8,983 bases of DNA, taken from the NCBI GenBank assembly GCA_035295665.1, contig DATGIQ010000420.1, positions 1-8,983 on the forward strand. Reading direction: 5' to 3'. Origin of the DNA: DATGIQ01 sp035295665 (lineage in GTDB: Bacteria > Planctomycetota > Planctomycetia > Gemmatales > Gemmataceae). How positions within the stretch are numbered: position 1 is the first letter of the stretch; each line of letters starts with the position of its first letter. Shown piece by piece: positions 1 through 5,781 of this stretch. Made by a program: the position numbers and the translations under genes. A model generated the notes under the pieces. The model saw only the letters and a program-made list of their open reading frames with translations. It made no database searches and was not told the origin of the DNA.

Positions 1-549
1 CGCCGTGTCGATCGTGTAATAGTTCCCCAACGGACCACTCCCTTGCTGGACGATGCCGATCCCCACGACGTTCTGCGACTGAAACGCGCTATCGATGGCC
101 AGCAGATGGCGGCGGTGGCCCAGATCGGGGATGCCGTTGTCGAGGATCAAAGCACTCAATGCCTGGCTGGGTCCGGGATAGCCTCCGGCGATGCTTTCAC
201 CATAATTCATGGCCGCCAAGCCGGCATCGGCCATGCGTTGTCCGGGCCCGATGCCATCGGGGGTAATGTGGGCAAAGTAGGACCGATCATTCATGTCCTG
301 CGAATGCAGCCGGGCCGATTGGATCAGGCGGGGATCGAAGGCCAAGGGCTGGGCTGGTGCTACGCTGGATAGATCCAGGCCGATGGACGCTCCATAGGCT
401 GCCGGGTTGGCACGGGCATCGTTGAGTTGTTCCAGAAACGCTTGTTCCACCGCGGTCGGCGTGAAGACCGATAATACCTCCCGGGTTTCCAGCAGTTCCA
501 GGTGAAGACGAGACCGCCGTAGTGCACCGTTGCATTGCGTGGCCGCCAT
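1..549 (-). CDS. CAP/SCP-domain protein with planctomycete LEPR-like N-terminus (partial)
   Basis: The gene starts at ATG 549 and runs off the left edge; 183 codons are open with no stop. A GGGAGA Shine-Dalgarno sequence lies about 5 bases before the ATG and supports the start. Residues 16-27 (LHLELLETREVL, then S) match the planctomycete LEPR-type N-terminal motif (L.LE.LE.R.LLS), usually found on large exported or surface proteins in place of a classical signal peptide. From about residue 35 a CAP (cysteine-rich secretory/PR-1-like) domain follows. It shows the bacterial hallmark NDARANPAAYG (43-53), H82, YFAH (H94), GES (E118) and the GHRRHLL motif (H145, H148), then VVGIGIV (161-167). These His/Glu residues form the usual CAP cavity. 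Family members act outside the cytoplasm, but their biochemical role in bacteria is mostly unknown. The C-terminal part, which may carry further domains, is missing. Domain call is strong; function is open. Confidence 0.85.
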   Translation of the reverse strand, partial: MAATQCNGALRRSRLHLELLETREVLSVFTPTAVEQAFLEQLNDARANPAAYGASIGLDLSSVAPAQPLAFDPRLIQSARLHSQDMNDRSYFAHITPDGIGPGQRMADAGLAAMNYGESIAGGYPGPSQALSALILDNGIPDLGHRRHLLAIDSAFQSQNVVGIGIVQQGSGPLGNYYTIDTA

Positions 550-600
550 AATTTTCTCCCTGTGCAAAGCGCCGCCGGGGGTGCTTCCTTTTGCCTTCTT

Positions 601-629
601 CAAAGGCCGGCTCCCATAGCTGGCCTTTG
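601..629. other. Strong inverted repeat (12-bp stem, 5-base loop)
   Basis: Bases 601-612 pair with 618-629. All pairs are Watson-Crick except one at 609/621, which is G-U in plus-strand RNA and a C-A mismatch in minus-strand RNA. There is no U tract on either side, so it does not look like an ordinary intrinsic terminator. It lies 52 bases upstream of the CAP-domain start and would be in that gene's 5' leader if transcription starts further upstream. It is the innermost of three hairpins in 601-747. Confidence 0.6.
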
Positions 630-644
630 CCCCAACCCGGTCGT

Positions 645-676
645 CGGGTCTCTACTCCAAGAGTAGATCCCGTTTT
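645..676 (+). terminator. Hairpin followed by TTTT, possible plus-strand terminator
   Basis: TCTACTC (651-657) pairs perfectly with GAGTAGA (661-667) around a CAA loop. An outer stem CGGG (645-648) with CCCG (669-672) is separated from it by a small internal loop. TTTT follows at 673-676, giving intrinsic-terminator geometry on the plus strand. No plus-strand gene lies upstream in the window, so it may instead be part of a structured leader for the minus-strand CAP-domain gene, or stop antisense transcription out of that gene. The structure is clear; the role is uncertain. Confidence 0.35.
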
Positions 677-692
677 CGCTGTGCGACTGGCC

Positions 693-747
693 AAAAAAAT
701 TTACCCCCTTCTGCGCCCTGAACGCACCGAACAGGGAACGCAGAAGG
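693..747 (-). terminator. 14-bp hairpin with downstream T7 run, possible minus-strand terminator
   Basis: Bases 707-720 pair with 732-747: 9 bp (CCTTCTGCG with CGCAGAAGG), a two-base bulge at 737-738, then 5 bp (CCCTG with CAGGG) around an 11-base loop. On the minus strand the stem is followed by a GGGTAAA spacer and seven Ts (complement of 693-699). The seven-base spacer is longer than normal for an intrinsic terminator. If it works as one it would end a minus-strand transcript coming from the 750-1280 region, where I find no good gene. Alternatively it is part of the CAP-domain gene's leader. Confidence 0.35.
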
Positions 748-1287
748 AACCTTGGGCCGAGAAGTAATCAAGAGGTGGCCAAGTCCGTCCTAGTCCCTTG
801 GCATGGAAGTGGGCAACAATGCCATCTGGCCACTGCACGCCGGCCCTGGAGGGCGGGTGCGCGGCCTCGGCGGATGTTTAATCCCGAACAAATCGCGGTG
901 TTGGCCGCTTAGCTGGCTCGCCTGGGATACGAGTCTCGGGGGATGGGCTGCCGCCTTGCATTCGTTTTCCTTGCCTTGCGATCGAAACAGGAGGGCGCAA
1001 CTCGCCGCCACTATCACGTTCTCGCTGGCGTTTCCTAAATTCCAGGCACTGTCCTTTTGTTGCCTCAGGATGAAGAAACGAGTCTCCTCACGGGACCCAT
1101 CGCGAGATTGGCTTTCCTCCAGCGTGAGAAAAACCGGCTTGCCCGTGAGCCGGCCCAGTTGGCCGATCCTCAACCGGTGATAATCTGGGCGGTTCAGGAT
1201 GTCAAGACTAATGTGCCGGCAAATGAATAATGCGGAATCGATATCGGAAACGAAACCGGCCAATGGCCATGTGCTCCGCGCCACCCC

Positions 1288-1323
1288 TTGGAGCCCCCGT
1301 CACATCTGATAGGATGTATCCTA
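1288..1323 (+). promoter_or_regulatory. Candidate carB promoter with palindrome over the -10
   Basis: TTGGAG (1288-1293) and TAGGAT (1310-1315) are separated by 16 bases, and a TG at 1307-1308 gives an extended -10 (TGATAGGAT). The -10 is also the left arm of a perfect palindrome, TAGGAT-GT-ATCCTA (1310-1323), a possible operator site. A start of transcription near 1322 would leave about a 60-base leader before carB. The match to sigma-70 consensus is modest and this is the best candidate by eye only. Confidence 0.3.
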
Positions 1324-1384
1324 ACCCACGGAAGCAGTGGACCGCACGGGATGGCCACTGACCGGCGGCCATTGACCATCGACC

Positions 1385-4300
1385 ATGCCAAAACGCACCG
1401 ACCTCAAAAAAATTCTCCTCATCGGCTCCGGCCCGATCGTGATCGGCCAAGCGTGTGAGTTCGATTACAGCGGCACCCAGGCTTGCAAAGCCCTGCGGGA
1501 AGAAGGTTACACCGTCGTTCTGGTGAACTCCAATCCCGCGACCATCATGACCGACCCCGGCATGGCCGATCGAACCTACATCGAACCCGTCACTTGGGAA
1601 ATCGTTGCCAAGATCATCGAGCGGGAACGGCCCGACGCCCTTCTGCCCACGCTGGGCGGCCAAACGGGGCTAAATACCGCCATGGCGCTGCACCAGCATG
1701 GCGTGCTGGAGCAATATGGCGTCGAAATGATCGGCGCCCGCGCAGACGTGATTGAGAAGGCTGAAGATCGCGAGAAGTTCAAGGCGGCCATGCTCCGTAT
1801 CGGCTTGGCCGTGCCTAAGAGTGGGGTGGCGCGTACCTTGGCCGAGGCCCAGGCCCTGCGGGAGCAGATTGGGCTCCCCTGCGTGCTCCGCCCCAGCTTC
1901 ACCCTGGGCGGCACCGGCGGCGGAATTGCCTACAACCGGGAAGAGTTCAACGAATTGATCGCCCGCGGCCTGGACCTCAGCCCGGTCAGTGAAGTCCTGA
2001 TCGAAGAATCGGTCATCGGCTGGAAAGAGTTCGAGCTGGAAGTGATGCGCGATCGTGCCGATAACGTGGTGATCGTCTGCTCGATCGAAAACCTCGACCC
2101 CATGGGGATCCATACTGGCGATTCGATCACCGTTGCCCCGGCCCAGACGCTCACCGACAAGGAATACCAACGGATGCGCGATGCCGCCATCGCCGTCATC
2201 CGGGAGATCGGTGTCGAGACCGGCGGCAGCAATATCCAGTTCGCCATCAACCCGGACGATGGTCAGATGGTGGCCATCGAAATGAACCCGCGCGTCAGCC
2301 GGTCGAGCGCCCTGGCTTCGAAAGCCACCGGCTTCCCCATCGCTAAAATCGCCGCCAAACTGGCCGTGGGCTATCGGCTGGACGAACTTCGCAATGATAT
2401 TACGCGGGAAACGCCAGCCTGTTTCGAACCGACCATCGACTATGTCGTCACCAAGGTGCCGCGCTGGAACTTTGAGAAGTTTCCCGATGCGGATCCAACG
2501 CTGACGACCCAGATGAAGTCGGTTGGCGAAACCATGGCCATCGGCCGAACGTTCAAGGAATCGTTGCAGAAAGCGCTGCGCGGCCTGGAAACAGGGCGTT
2601 TCGGCATCGGTTGCGACCGGGCGGACCGCTGGGGTCTACCGCTTCAGCCGGGACGCGATGAGATCTTTGCCAAGCTGGCGACTCCGAACGCCGAACGCGT
2701 TTGGTATCTGCGCTACGCCCTGAAAGCCGGCATTTCCGTCGAAGAGGTTTACCAGCGGACCAAAATCGATCGCTGGTTTCTGCACAACGTGCGTGAGCTG
2801 GTCGAACTGGAAGACCGACTCCGTGCCTGTCCCGGGCTGAACATGGCCGATGCCTCATTATTGTTAACAGCAAAACAGCACGGCTTCTCCGATCAGCAGC
2901 TGGCCCATCTTTGGCACACCACCGAAGCCGAAGTGCGGCGGGCGCGGAAAGCGAAGGGGATTCAGGCAGTCTACAAACTCGTGGACACCTGTGCGGCCGA
3001 GTTCGAGGCATTCACGCCGTATTATTACTCCACCTATGAAGTGCCTCCCGCCATCTGCCCTTTGCAATCTTGCGAAGCAGGGCTGACTGCGGCTGGGGAG
3101 GAGAAGCAATGGCCCGTTGCCGGTCTGTCGGAAGACGAGACCCGCATGGCTTCCGGCAAAAGTCGCATCATGATCCTGGGCGGGGGTCCGAACCGCATCG
3201 GCCAGGGGATCGAGTTTGACTACTGCTGTTGTCAGGCCGCCTTCGCCCTCAAGGAAGCCGGGTACGAGACCGTCATGGTGAACTCCAACCCGGAGACGGT
3301 CTCGACCGATTACGACACAAGCGACCAACTCTTCTTCGAGCCGCTCACAGCGGAGGATGTCCTCAATATTTGCGATCGGGTGCAGCCACAAGGCCTGATC
3401 GTGCAGTTCGGCGGGCAGACGCCGCTCAACCTGGCCCGCGCCCTCGAGACGGCCGGCGTACCGATCATCGGCACGAGTGTGGACAGCATCGATATTGCGG
3501 AAGACCGGGAGCGATTCCAGATCCTGGTCGAACGGCTCGGCCTGAAGCAGCCGGCCAACGGCACCGCCCTGGACTTGCAGCAGGCCAAGCACGTGGCCCG
3601 CCGGATTGGCTACCCCGTGCTGGTCCGGCCCAGTTATGTCCTGGGCGGCCGAGCCATGGAGATTGCCTACGACGAGCTGGCTCTGAGCCGGTACCTCCGT
3701 CAGGCAATCGAAGCATCACCGGGCAAGCCCATCTTGATCGATCGCTTTCTGGAATCCGCGATCGAGGTGGATGTCGATTGTCTAAGCGATGGGCAGCGGA
3801 CGCTGATCGGCGGCGTGATGCAACACATCGAGGAGGCCGGTATCCATTCCGGCGACTCGGCGTGTGTAATTCCACCGCACAGCCTGCCGCCGAACGTGAT
3901 CGAGGAAATCAAACGCCAAACCCGAGAGCTGGCCCGAGAGCTGAACGTCAAGGGGCTGATGAACGTTCAATTTGCCGTGACCCGCGATGGCACCGTGTAT
4001 GTATTGGAGGTCAATCCGCGCGCCAGCCGAACCGTTCCCTTCGTCTCCAAAGCAACCGGCATTTCCCTGGCTCGCTATGCGGCGCTGGTCATGATCGGCA
4101 AAACGCTGGATGAGCTGGGCGTGGTGGAGGAGGTCGTACCGCGGCATTTCTCGGTCAAGGAAAGCGTCTTCCCGTTCAACAAGTTTCCGGGAGTCGATAT
4201 CATCCTCGGTCCGGAAATGCGCTCCACGGGCGAGGTCATGGGGATTGACGATAGCTTTCCGGTGGCCTTTGCCAAGAGTCAGCTGGCGGCCAACAGTGCG

Positions 4301-4702
4301 TTGCCGAGCTCGGGCACGCTGTTCCTGAGCGTGGCCAACCGGGACAAGCCGGAGGTCGTGCCGATTGCCCAGGCGTTGACGAAGATGGGTTACAAGCTAC
4401 TCTCCACGCTGGGCACAGCCCAGGCGTTGCGCGCCGCCGGCATCGACGTAGAAGTGGTGCCCAAGCTCCAAGAGGGCCGGCCCAATGTGATCGACCACAT
4501 GAAGAACGGCGAAATTGCCCTGGTCATCAACACGCCCAGCGGCAAAGGAGCCCGCACCGATGAGGGGCGAATCCGCGCCGCCGCCGTGGCGCATGGGATC
4601 ACGTGCATCACGACGTTGGCGGCGGCCCACGCGGCTGTCGAAGCCTGCCGGGCCTTGCGTCAGCAACCCCTGGCGGTGCGTGCGCTGCAAGAACGCCTGT
4701 AA
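1385..4702 (+). CDS. carB: Carbamoyl-phosphate synthase large subunit
   Basis: CarB makes carbamoyl phosphate from bicarbonate, ammonia (channelled from the glutaminase subunit CarA) and two ATP, for pyrimidine and arginine synthesis in the cytoplasm. The 1105-residue product aligns from its first residue (MPKRTDLKKILLIGSGPIV) with E. coli CarB (1073 aa), which fixes the ATG. There is no clear Shine-Dalgarno sequence. Order: carboxyphosphate ATP-grasp half (about 1-400; R129, E299, N301 in EMNPRVSRSSA), oligomerisation region (about 400-550), carbamate-phosphorylating ATP-grasp half (about 593-945; ILGGGPNRIGQGIEFDY, EVNPRASRTVPF), and a C-terminal MGS-like allosteric domain (about 975-1105; STLGTAQAL, VINTPSG). 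The central linker (about 553-592) is roughly 28 residues longer than in E. coli. No frameshift or missing core motif is seen. carA is not adjacent in this window, so the subunits are not encoded side by side downstream. Confidence 0.97.
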   Translation: MPKRTDLKKILLIGSGPIVIGQACEFDYSGTQACKALREEGYTVVLVNSNPATIMTDPGMADRTYIEPVTWEIVAKIIERERPDALLPTLGGQTGLNTAMALHQHGVLEQYGVEMIGARADVIEKAEDREKFKAAMLRIGLAVPKSGVARTLAEAQALREQIGLPCVLRPSFTLGGTGGGIAYNREEFNELIARGLDLSPVSEVLIEESVIGWKEFELEVMRDRADNVVIVCSIENLDPMGIHTGDSITVAPAQTLTDKEYQRMRDAAIAVIREIGVETGGSNIQFAINPDDGQMVAIEMNPRVSRSSALASKATGFPIAKIAAKLAVGYRLDELRNDITRETPACFEPTIDYVVTKVPRWNFEKFPDADPTLTTQMKSVGETMAIGRTFKESLQKALRGLETGRFGIGCDRADRWGLPLQPGRDEIFAKLATPNAERVWYLRYALKAGISVEEVYQRTKIDRWFLHNVRELVELEDRLRACPGLNMADASLLLTAKQHGFSDQQLAHLWHTTEAEVRRARKAKGIQAVYKLVDTCAAEFEAFTPYYYSTYEVPPAICPLQSCEAGLTAAGEEKQWPVAGLSEDETRMASGKSRIMILGGGPNRIGQGIEFDYCCCQAAFALKEAGYETVMVNSNPETVSTDYDTSDQLFFEPLTAEDVLNICDRVQPQGLIVQFGGQTPLNLARALETAGVPIIGTSVDSIDIAEDRERFQILVERLGLKQPANGTALDLQQAKHVARRIGYPVLVRPSYVLGGRAMEIAYDELALSRYLRQAIEASPGKPILIDRFLESAIEVDVDCLSDGQRTLIGGVMQHIEEAGIHSGDSACVIPPHSLPPNVIEEIKRQTRELARELNVKGLMNVQFAVTRDGTVYVLEVNPRASRTVPFVSKATGISLARYAALVMIGKTLDELGVVEEVVPRHFSVKESVFPFNKFPGVDIILGPEMRSTGEVMGIDDSFPVAFAKSQLAANSALPSSGTLFLSVANRDKPEVVPIAQALTKMGYKLLSTLGTAQALRAAGIDVEVVPKLQEGRPNVIDHMKNGEIALVINTPSGKGARTDEGRIRAAAVAHGITCITTLAAAHAAVEACRALRQQPLAVRALQERL

Positions 4703-4851
4703 TCCAGAATTCATCACCGTTCCGGCTTCCTCCAGGCTAGCCCGGCCGTCCGCTGCCGGTCAGACTGAAACATCGGGCACGGTCCTGGAGAATCGCATTG
4801 GCCCCGTGCGGTAGTGGGATTGAGATCACGGCGTGGATAACCCAGCCGACC

Positions 4852-4986
4852 AGCATCTGCATCGCGCAGCACCGCGAACAGAAATCGGTAGATCGGCCCA
4901 CAGTAGCGGCATAGCAGCTCTCGCTGTGCCTGGCCGACGGCAGCTCCCTGGCCCTGGTGCGCCTGAAAAAGCAGATCGCAGGGCAT
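4852..4986 (-). pseudogene. Remnant of a planctomycete-type ECF sigma factor gene
   Basis: Read on the minus strand from ATG 4986, the frame gives LLFQAHQGQGAAVGQAQRE, then LLCRYCGPIYRFLF and AVLRDADA. This pattern (..LLFQAH.G..AV..AQ.ELL.RYCG.IYR.L...LRDADA) resembles region 2 at the start of the ECF sigma factors abundant in planctomycetes. After RDADA one expects an acidic EL.QEF..RFL segment, but the frame goes into unrelated sequence and stops near 4714; neither other frame restores similarity. The fragment of about 45 codons therefore looks like a decayed 5' end. The open frame extends upstream to 5061, but those residues are not sigma-like. The call rests on remembered family patterns, not an alignment. 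Confidence 0.4.
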
Positions 4987-5012
4987 CGAGATGCGGCATG
5001 GCGCTGCCCTTC

Positions 5013-5029
5013 GAACCGATAAACGGTTC
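5013..5029. repeat. Short inverted repeat upstream of the FHA-gene promoter
   Basis: GAACCG (5013-5018) and CGGTTC (5024-5029) form a perfect 6-bp inverted repeat around ATAAA. It ends 24 bases before the candidate -35 box of the plus-strand promoter, a position where activator or repressor sites occur. It could also be chance. Confidence 0.3.
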
Positions 5030-5053
5030 TCAGAATTCAACCATCTTCTCATG

Positions 5054-5080
5054 TTGTCCATCCCGAGAGCGTGCTATACT
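5054..5080 (+). promoter_or_regulatory. Promoter for the FHA-preA pair
   Basis: TTGTCC (5054-5059) and TATACT (5075-5080) are separated by 15 bases. TG at 5072-5073 makes an extended -10 (TGCTATACT), which compensates for the short spacer. This is the best sigma-70-like promoter seen in the window. Transcription would start near 5087 and give a leader of about 125 bases before the chosen FHA start, containing the nested palindrome at 5104-5173. The 39-base gap to preA suggests that this promoter also serves preA. Confidence 0.55.
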
Positions 5081-5103
5081 ACGCTTGGTAAATGCTCGCT
5101 CCG

Positions 5104-5173
5104 GAATCCTTTGTGGTTTCGGGACAACGGGCAGCGCCCGGCGGTGCTGCCCGCTGCCCCGAAGCAGGGATTC
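5104..5173. repeat. 70-base nested palindrome in the leader of the FHA gene
   Basis: Three concentric perfect stems are visible: GAATCC (5104-5109) with GGATTC (5168-5173), TTCGGG (5118-5123) with CCCGAA (5158-5163), and CGGGCAGC (5128-5135) with GCTGCCCG (5146-5153). The two inner stems are separated by a symmetric 4x4 internal loop and closed by a 10-base loop. The whole lies between the -10 box and the FHA start. It could be a leader structure controlling expression or a copy of a dispersed REP-like palindrome. There is no U tract, so a simple terminator is unlikely. Confidence 0.6.
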
Positions 5174-5211
5174 GGTTCTGGGGCCACCGCGGCGAACGGG
5201 TGGGCTGCTCG

Positions 5212-5742
5212 ATGCCTGCACAGCTCGTGTCCTTGACGGACGGACCGACTCTGATCGTGGATAAGCCTGTCCTCTTGATCGGCCGCCACCCCGAGTGCGA
5301 CATCCAGATCGATTCGCGGAAGATTTCGCGGCGTCATTGCTGCATTGCCCAGGTTGCGGATTACCTGGTGGTGCGCGATCTGGGTAGCACCAATGGAATT
5401 CGCATCAACGGCGTCCGTGTGCTGGAGGGCCGGCTCAATCATGACGATGAGCTGACGATCGGTGGCCTCCGCTACCGCGTGTGCTGGGGCCAACCGGCTG
5501 AATCTGCCCCGCGGCCGGCTCCCGACGTGGCGATCCGGGCCGAGCCGCAGCATCCCGCGCCACCCATCGAAGTCGATGATGATGCGGTGCTGGAAGCATG
5601 CGATGAGCCCGTTCCGCTGGTCGATCCGCACGGCCCAAGGCCGGAAGGGGACTCGAACCATCACCGTCCTCATGTCCTTCCGAACGAGCTGCACCTGGCT
5701 CCTGCCAGCGAATCGGATGGGCAAAGTCCCTCTTCGAAATGA
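5212..5742 (+). CDS. FHA-domain protein
   Basis: The product (176 residues from ATG 5212) carries one forkhead-associated domain, a phosphothreonine-peptide binding module that usually links a protein to Ser/Thr kinase signalling. Signatures: LLIGRHPECDIQI (21-33; G24, R25), SRKISRRHC (35-43; S39, R40, H42) and DLGSTNGIRING (56-67; S59, T60, N61, G62, N66, G67). All canonical binding positions are present. After about residue 95 the tail is rich in Pro, Ala, Asp and Glu and is probably disordered. No signal peptide, membrane segment or kinase domain is seen. The frame is open back to ATG 5092, but that extension would encode the palindrome as Arg/Gly/Ala-rich sequence, so the start just before the domain is preferred, although its ribosome binding site is weak. 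preA follows 39 bases later, so co-transcription is likely. The binding partner is unknown. Confidence 0.85.
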   Translation: MPAQLVSLTDGPTLIVDKPVLLIGRHPECDIQIDSRKISRRHCCIAQVADYLVVRDLGSTNGIRINGVRVLEGRLNHDDELTIGGLRYRVCWGQPAESAPRPAPDVAIRAEPQHPAPPIEVDDDAVLEACDEPVPLVDPHGPRPEGDSNHHRPHVLPNELHLAPASESDGQSPSSK

Positions 5743-5768
5743 ATGTTCCGCACGGACGCCTAGAACCC

Positions 5769-5774
5769 AAGGAA
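5769..5774 (+). promoter_or_regulatory. Ribosome binding site of preA
   Basis: AAGGAA ends 7 bases before ATG 5782, a good Shine-Dalgarno match at normal spacing that fixes the preA start. It sits in a short tandem repeat (AACCCAAGG / AACCCAACG, 5764-5781). No separate promoter is evident in the 39-base gap after the FHA gene. Confidence 0.6.
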
Positions 5775-5781
5775 CCCAACG

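Larger units (their letters stand above)
550..1384. other. Long intergenic region without a convincing gene
   Basis: About 835 bases separate the divergent starts of the CAP-domain gene (minus) and carB (plus). Several open frames exist on both strands; the longest is 790-1284 on the minus strand. None gives a recognisable domain, a good ribosome binding site or convincing coding character. The left part (601-747) holds three strong hairpins annotated separately, and the right end holds a candidate carB promoter. The middle (about 760-1280) shows nothing I can name and may be decayed coding sequence. Confidence 0.6.
4703..5211. other. Intergenic region between carB and the FHA gene
   Basis: About 510 bases without an intact gene. 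Contents in order: a weak inverted repeat near the carB end (CTCCAGG 4730-4736 with CCTGGAG 4784-4790, no U tract), a minus-strand ECF sigma factor remnant (about 4852-4986), a short inverted repeat (5013-5029), a promoter (5054-5080) and a 70-base nested palindrome (5104-5173). No strong intrinsic terminator for carB is visible. Confidence 0.6.

Noticed and set aside
43..372. 109-codon plus-strand frame at the left edge
   Set aside because: It lies entirely opposite the CAP-domain gene, which has clear motifs and a ribosome binding site.
601..720. Cyclic di-GMP (GEMM-I) riboswitch on the minus strand
   Set aside because: Fragments such as GCACAGCGAAAAC, a following hairpin and GGCAAAGGCC recall GEMM elements, but the conserved core and the order and spacing of the stems do not fit.
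790..1284. 164-codon open frame on the minus strand upstream of carB
   Set aside because: No recognisable domain or ribosome binding site, and the composition becomes Pro/Arg-rich toward the end. A 125-codon frame overlaps it on the other strand. Chance open frames are common at this GC content; it could be decayed coding sequence but not a supported gene.
4705..5039. 9-base direct repeat CAGAATTCA at 4705-4713 and 5031-5039 as a target-site duplication
   Set aside because: No transposase, terminal inverted repeats or other element features lie between the copies, and a shared 9-mer in several hundred bases is not far from chance.
5092..5211. Upstream extension of the FHA protein to ATG 5092
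   Set aside because: The extension encodes the nested palindrome as low-complexity Arg/Gly/Ala sequence, and a start there would leave only about 5 bases after the predicted transcription start.
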